Under the pieces are notes generated by a model. The model searched no databases, had not been told where the DNA came from, and was given only the letters and a program-made list of their open reading frames with translations. This document shows positions 38,981 to 40,523 of a stretch of DNA of 40,523 nt, in pieces; position 1 is the stretch's first letter, and each line of letters begins with the position of its first letter. The position numbers and the translations under genes are program-made. The DNA comes from Polysphondylium violaceum (lineage: Eukaryota > Evosea > Eumycetozoa > Dictyosteliales > Dictyosteliaceae). Location of the stretch: contig AJWJ01000182.1 in assembly GCA_000277445.1 (NCBI GenBank), forward strand, positions 1 through 40,523. Reading direction: 5' to 3'.

Positions 38981-40523
38981 ATGGATGTGGGTCAAAAGAG
39001 AACATCTACATTTCAAGAGATTTTACGAAATAAGTATTTGTTTCACGCAATATTTGAACGAGTTTCCCGACAAAGAAAAGGAGATTATTATATCTATCGA
39101 AATGGATCACCTTTTACAAAATATGATGAAATAGAACTCCCTCTTCTCCTCTCGCCAAATAGATCTAAGTCTCTTTTAAATGAAAAAATGAAAAACTTTA
39201 ATCGGGTGTTGGTAGAGAGCAACGAGTACAACAACCATAGGTCTGCAGACTTTACAACCTATTATCAAGATTGGATTGATTTTAATATAGGTGATCCATA
39301 TCCCTCTATACAGACATTTAATAAAGGAAATGATCAAGAAATCAATATAGAGACCATTTTGTCGATCCCAACCGATAGACATGACAAGAAATTGGCCTTT
39401 ATTGAAGAATTTGTATTGAAATTTGGTTTAAATAGAAAGAGACTAGAGCTGTTGGATAAAGTGTATCCTCGAGATAAAGTGTATAATGTAACAACTTTGG
39501 ATCTCTCTGATATAGATTTTCTCGATTACTTGATCAATCAAGACAGAATTCAGCTAAAAGACCATAACTCACTTGAGTTTAATCCATTGTTTTATCAACA
39601 CAAAGACACGATTCGGAGAATTAAAGGTTGGAATGATATATTATTTGTCAAAGAACTTATCAGAAGGTTCTTTGTTGGCAATACTCGCAAGTTTGACCAA
39701 CAACTATTTACATGGGCACTTACAGTTTCACCAGAAATAAATTGGCAACTATTTTGCGTGGAAAAGGGAGTGGATCCCTCCAACGAGCCGTATGCAGAGC
39801 TGTATGGAGTAAAGATAAGAAAAACAGAGAAACCTTTCTTTTTCCTACAATCGCATGTGTATTTTCTTATGTGCACACAAGAGCTGTTTATGTTTATGCA
39901 AACCTATTACCCGTTGCTTCTAAGAGACAATGGTTTCAACAACAATCTTCTCCAAATAAAAAACATGGAGATTGCTCAACTTGTCTTCAACCATCCTGCC
40001 TTTTCCCCCAAAACTAAGTTGTATACCAAAGATGCGCAAGTGTACAAGTTTTTCAATTCCAAATGTTCTATTAATTTCTTGTTTGACCTAGATCCCCTTT
40101 CCTATTCGCTTGAAGACCTATATGATTTGTATGAAATAATGGTGGCCGCTGGCAATATCGATATAACCCCTCTTATCAATGTGTGCATTATCAAAGGTTG
40201 CACCGATATTATAAAAAAGTATTTCTCCCAACAGCCTGTCCCTCCCCGCTTTTCCTGTCTGTCTCCATCGTTCCAATCAAATCGAATGGATATATTTCAT
40301 TATTTGGAGCAGGTGTTTGATCCTCTGATGAGTCCAGAGGTGCGCGAGGCCCAATACACAGGCTTACTCCTCAGAGCTATCGCTGCACACGACTATGAAT
40401 ACTCTGTCAAATTTTTTGAAAAGCTGCAATCTACCATTACTCAAGATATTTTAAAAGCCTGTCTAGCCGCAGCAACCCAAGCCAAAGACCAAAACAAAGC
40501 AAAGGCTATCAAAATAACGAAAT
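38981..40523 (+). CDS. Unidentified dictyostelid protein, 5' part (runs off window)
   Basis: Open from the ATG at 38981 (ACGATGG context) to the window end, 514 codons without a stop or intron. The N-terminus 'FQEILRNKYLFHAIFERV' resembles the opening box of the neighbouring FNIP gene ('LFLLIWRNSYLRNNIFNYF'), which dictyostelid FNIP and ankyrin-type families share. The rest has paired-helix text ('IDFLDYLINQDRI', 'LYDLYEIMVAAGNIDITPLI', 'CIIKGCTDIIKKYF'), with one ankyrin-like stretch (GNIDITPLINVCIIKGCTDI), so a degenerate ankyrin-repeat protein is possible. No enzyme motif or membrane segment is seen. Base use becomes GC-richer after 39700, as in other genes here. Confidence 0.65.
   Translation, partial: MDVGQKRTSTFQEILRNKYLFHAIFERVSRQRKGDYYIYRNGSPFTKYDEIELPLLLSPNRSKSLLNEKMKNFNRVLVESNEYNNHRSADFTTYYQDWIDFNIGDPYPSIQTFNKGNDQEINIETILSIPTDRHDKKLAFIEEFVLKFGLNRKRLELLDKVYPRDKVYNVTTLDLSDIDFLDYLINQDRIQLKDHNSLEFNPLFYQHKDTIRRIKGWNDILFVKELIRRFFVGNTRKFDQQLFTWALTVSPEINWQLFCVEKGVDPSNEPYAELYGVKIRKTEKPFFFLQSHVYFLMCTQELFMFMQTYYPLLLRDNGFNNNLLQIKNMEIAQLVFNHPAFSPKTKLYTKDAQVYKFFNSKCSINFLFDLDPLSYSLEDLYDLYEIMVAAGNIDITPLINVCIIKGCTDIIKKYFSQQPVPPRFSCLSPSFQSNRMDIFHYLEQVFDPLMSPEVREAQYTGLLLRAIAAHDYEYSVKFFEKLQSTITQDILKACLAAATQAKDQNKAKAIKITK

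Overview
The window looks like nuclear DNA of a dictyostelid social amoeba. The evidence is AT-rich spacers with long A and T runs, short AT-rich GT-AG introns (about 60-85 nt, one of 142 nt), Asn/Gln/Ser/Thr homopolymer tracts, AAAATG-type starts and FNIP-repeat proteins at both ends. The middle of several conserved genes uses GC-rich codons while their tails are AT-rich. That pattern fits a species outside the Dictyostelium discoideum group, such as a Cavenderia-like one, but the species is only inferred.

Layout. 1-5268: the end of a FNIP gene, a truncated copy of an unknown two-module gene, PIG-Y (GPI anchor synthesis), an EEP-family nuclease/phosphatase, then a junkyard of gene fragments copied from within this window. 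5269-10356: a phosphopantetheinyl transferase divergent from RFC1 (clamp-loader large subunit). 10357-15010: a decayed tandem array in which units of a RING/B-box gene alternate with ARF GTPase fragments; one unit keeps a long ORF whose 3' part is broken by a small internal inversion. 15120-20013: RAD54B, a TMEM164-family membrane protein and an EF-hand protein. 20240-22733: an orphan 3' gene fragment and two tandem members of the unknown two-module family. 23531-27379: the gamma-tubulin complex subunit GCP2/Spc97. 27576-32841: a TraB-domain membrane protein, an L-rhamnose mutarotase-like protein and tyrosyl-DNA phosphodiesterase 1 (TDP1). 33125-40523: an F-box/LRR-type protein, a large FNIP protein whose three exons fit in phase, and the start of an unidentified gene that runs off the window.

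The conserved genes are mostly unrelated housekeeping functions. RFC1, RAD54B and TDP1 all act in DNA replication or repair, but they are separated and separately promoted, so this is probably chance. Much of the novelty lies in the spacers. At least four kinds of broken host-gene fragment occur, several with a parent or sister copy in the window, and two show small inversions. The intact two-module family (20869 and 22092, with relatives at 1468 and 4710) is the best candidate for something undescribed.

Intron positions were read by eye from GT/AG signals and phase. They are well supported where both flanking exons match a known family and weaker elsewhere.
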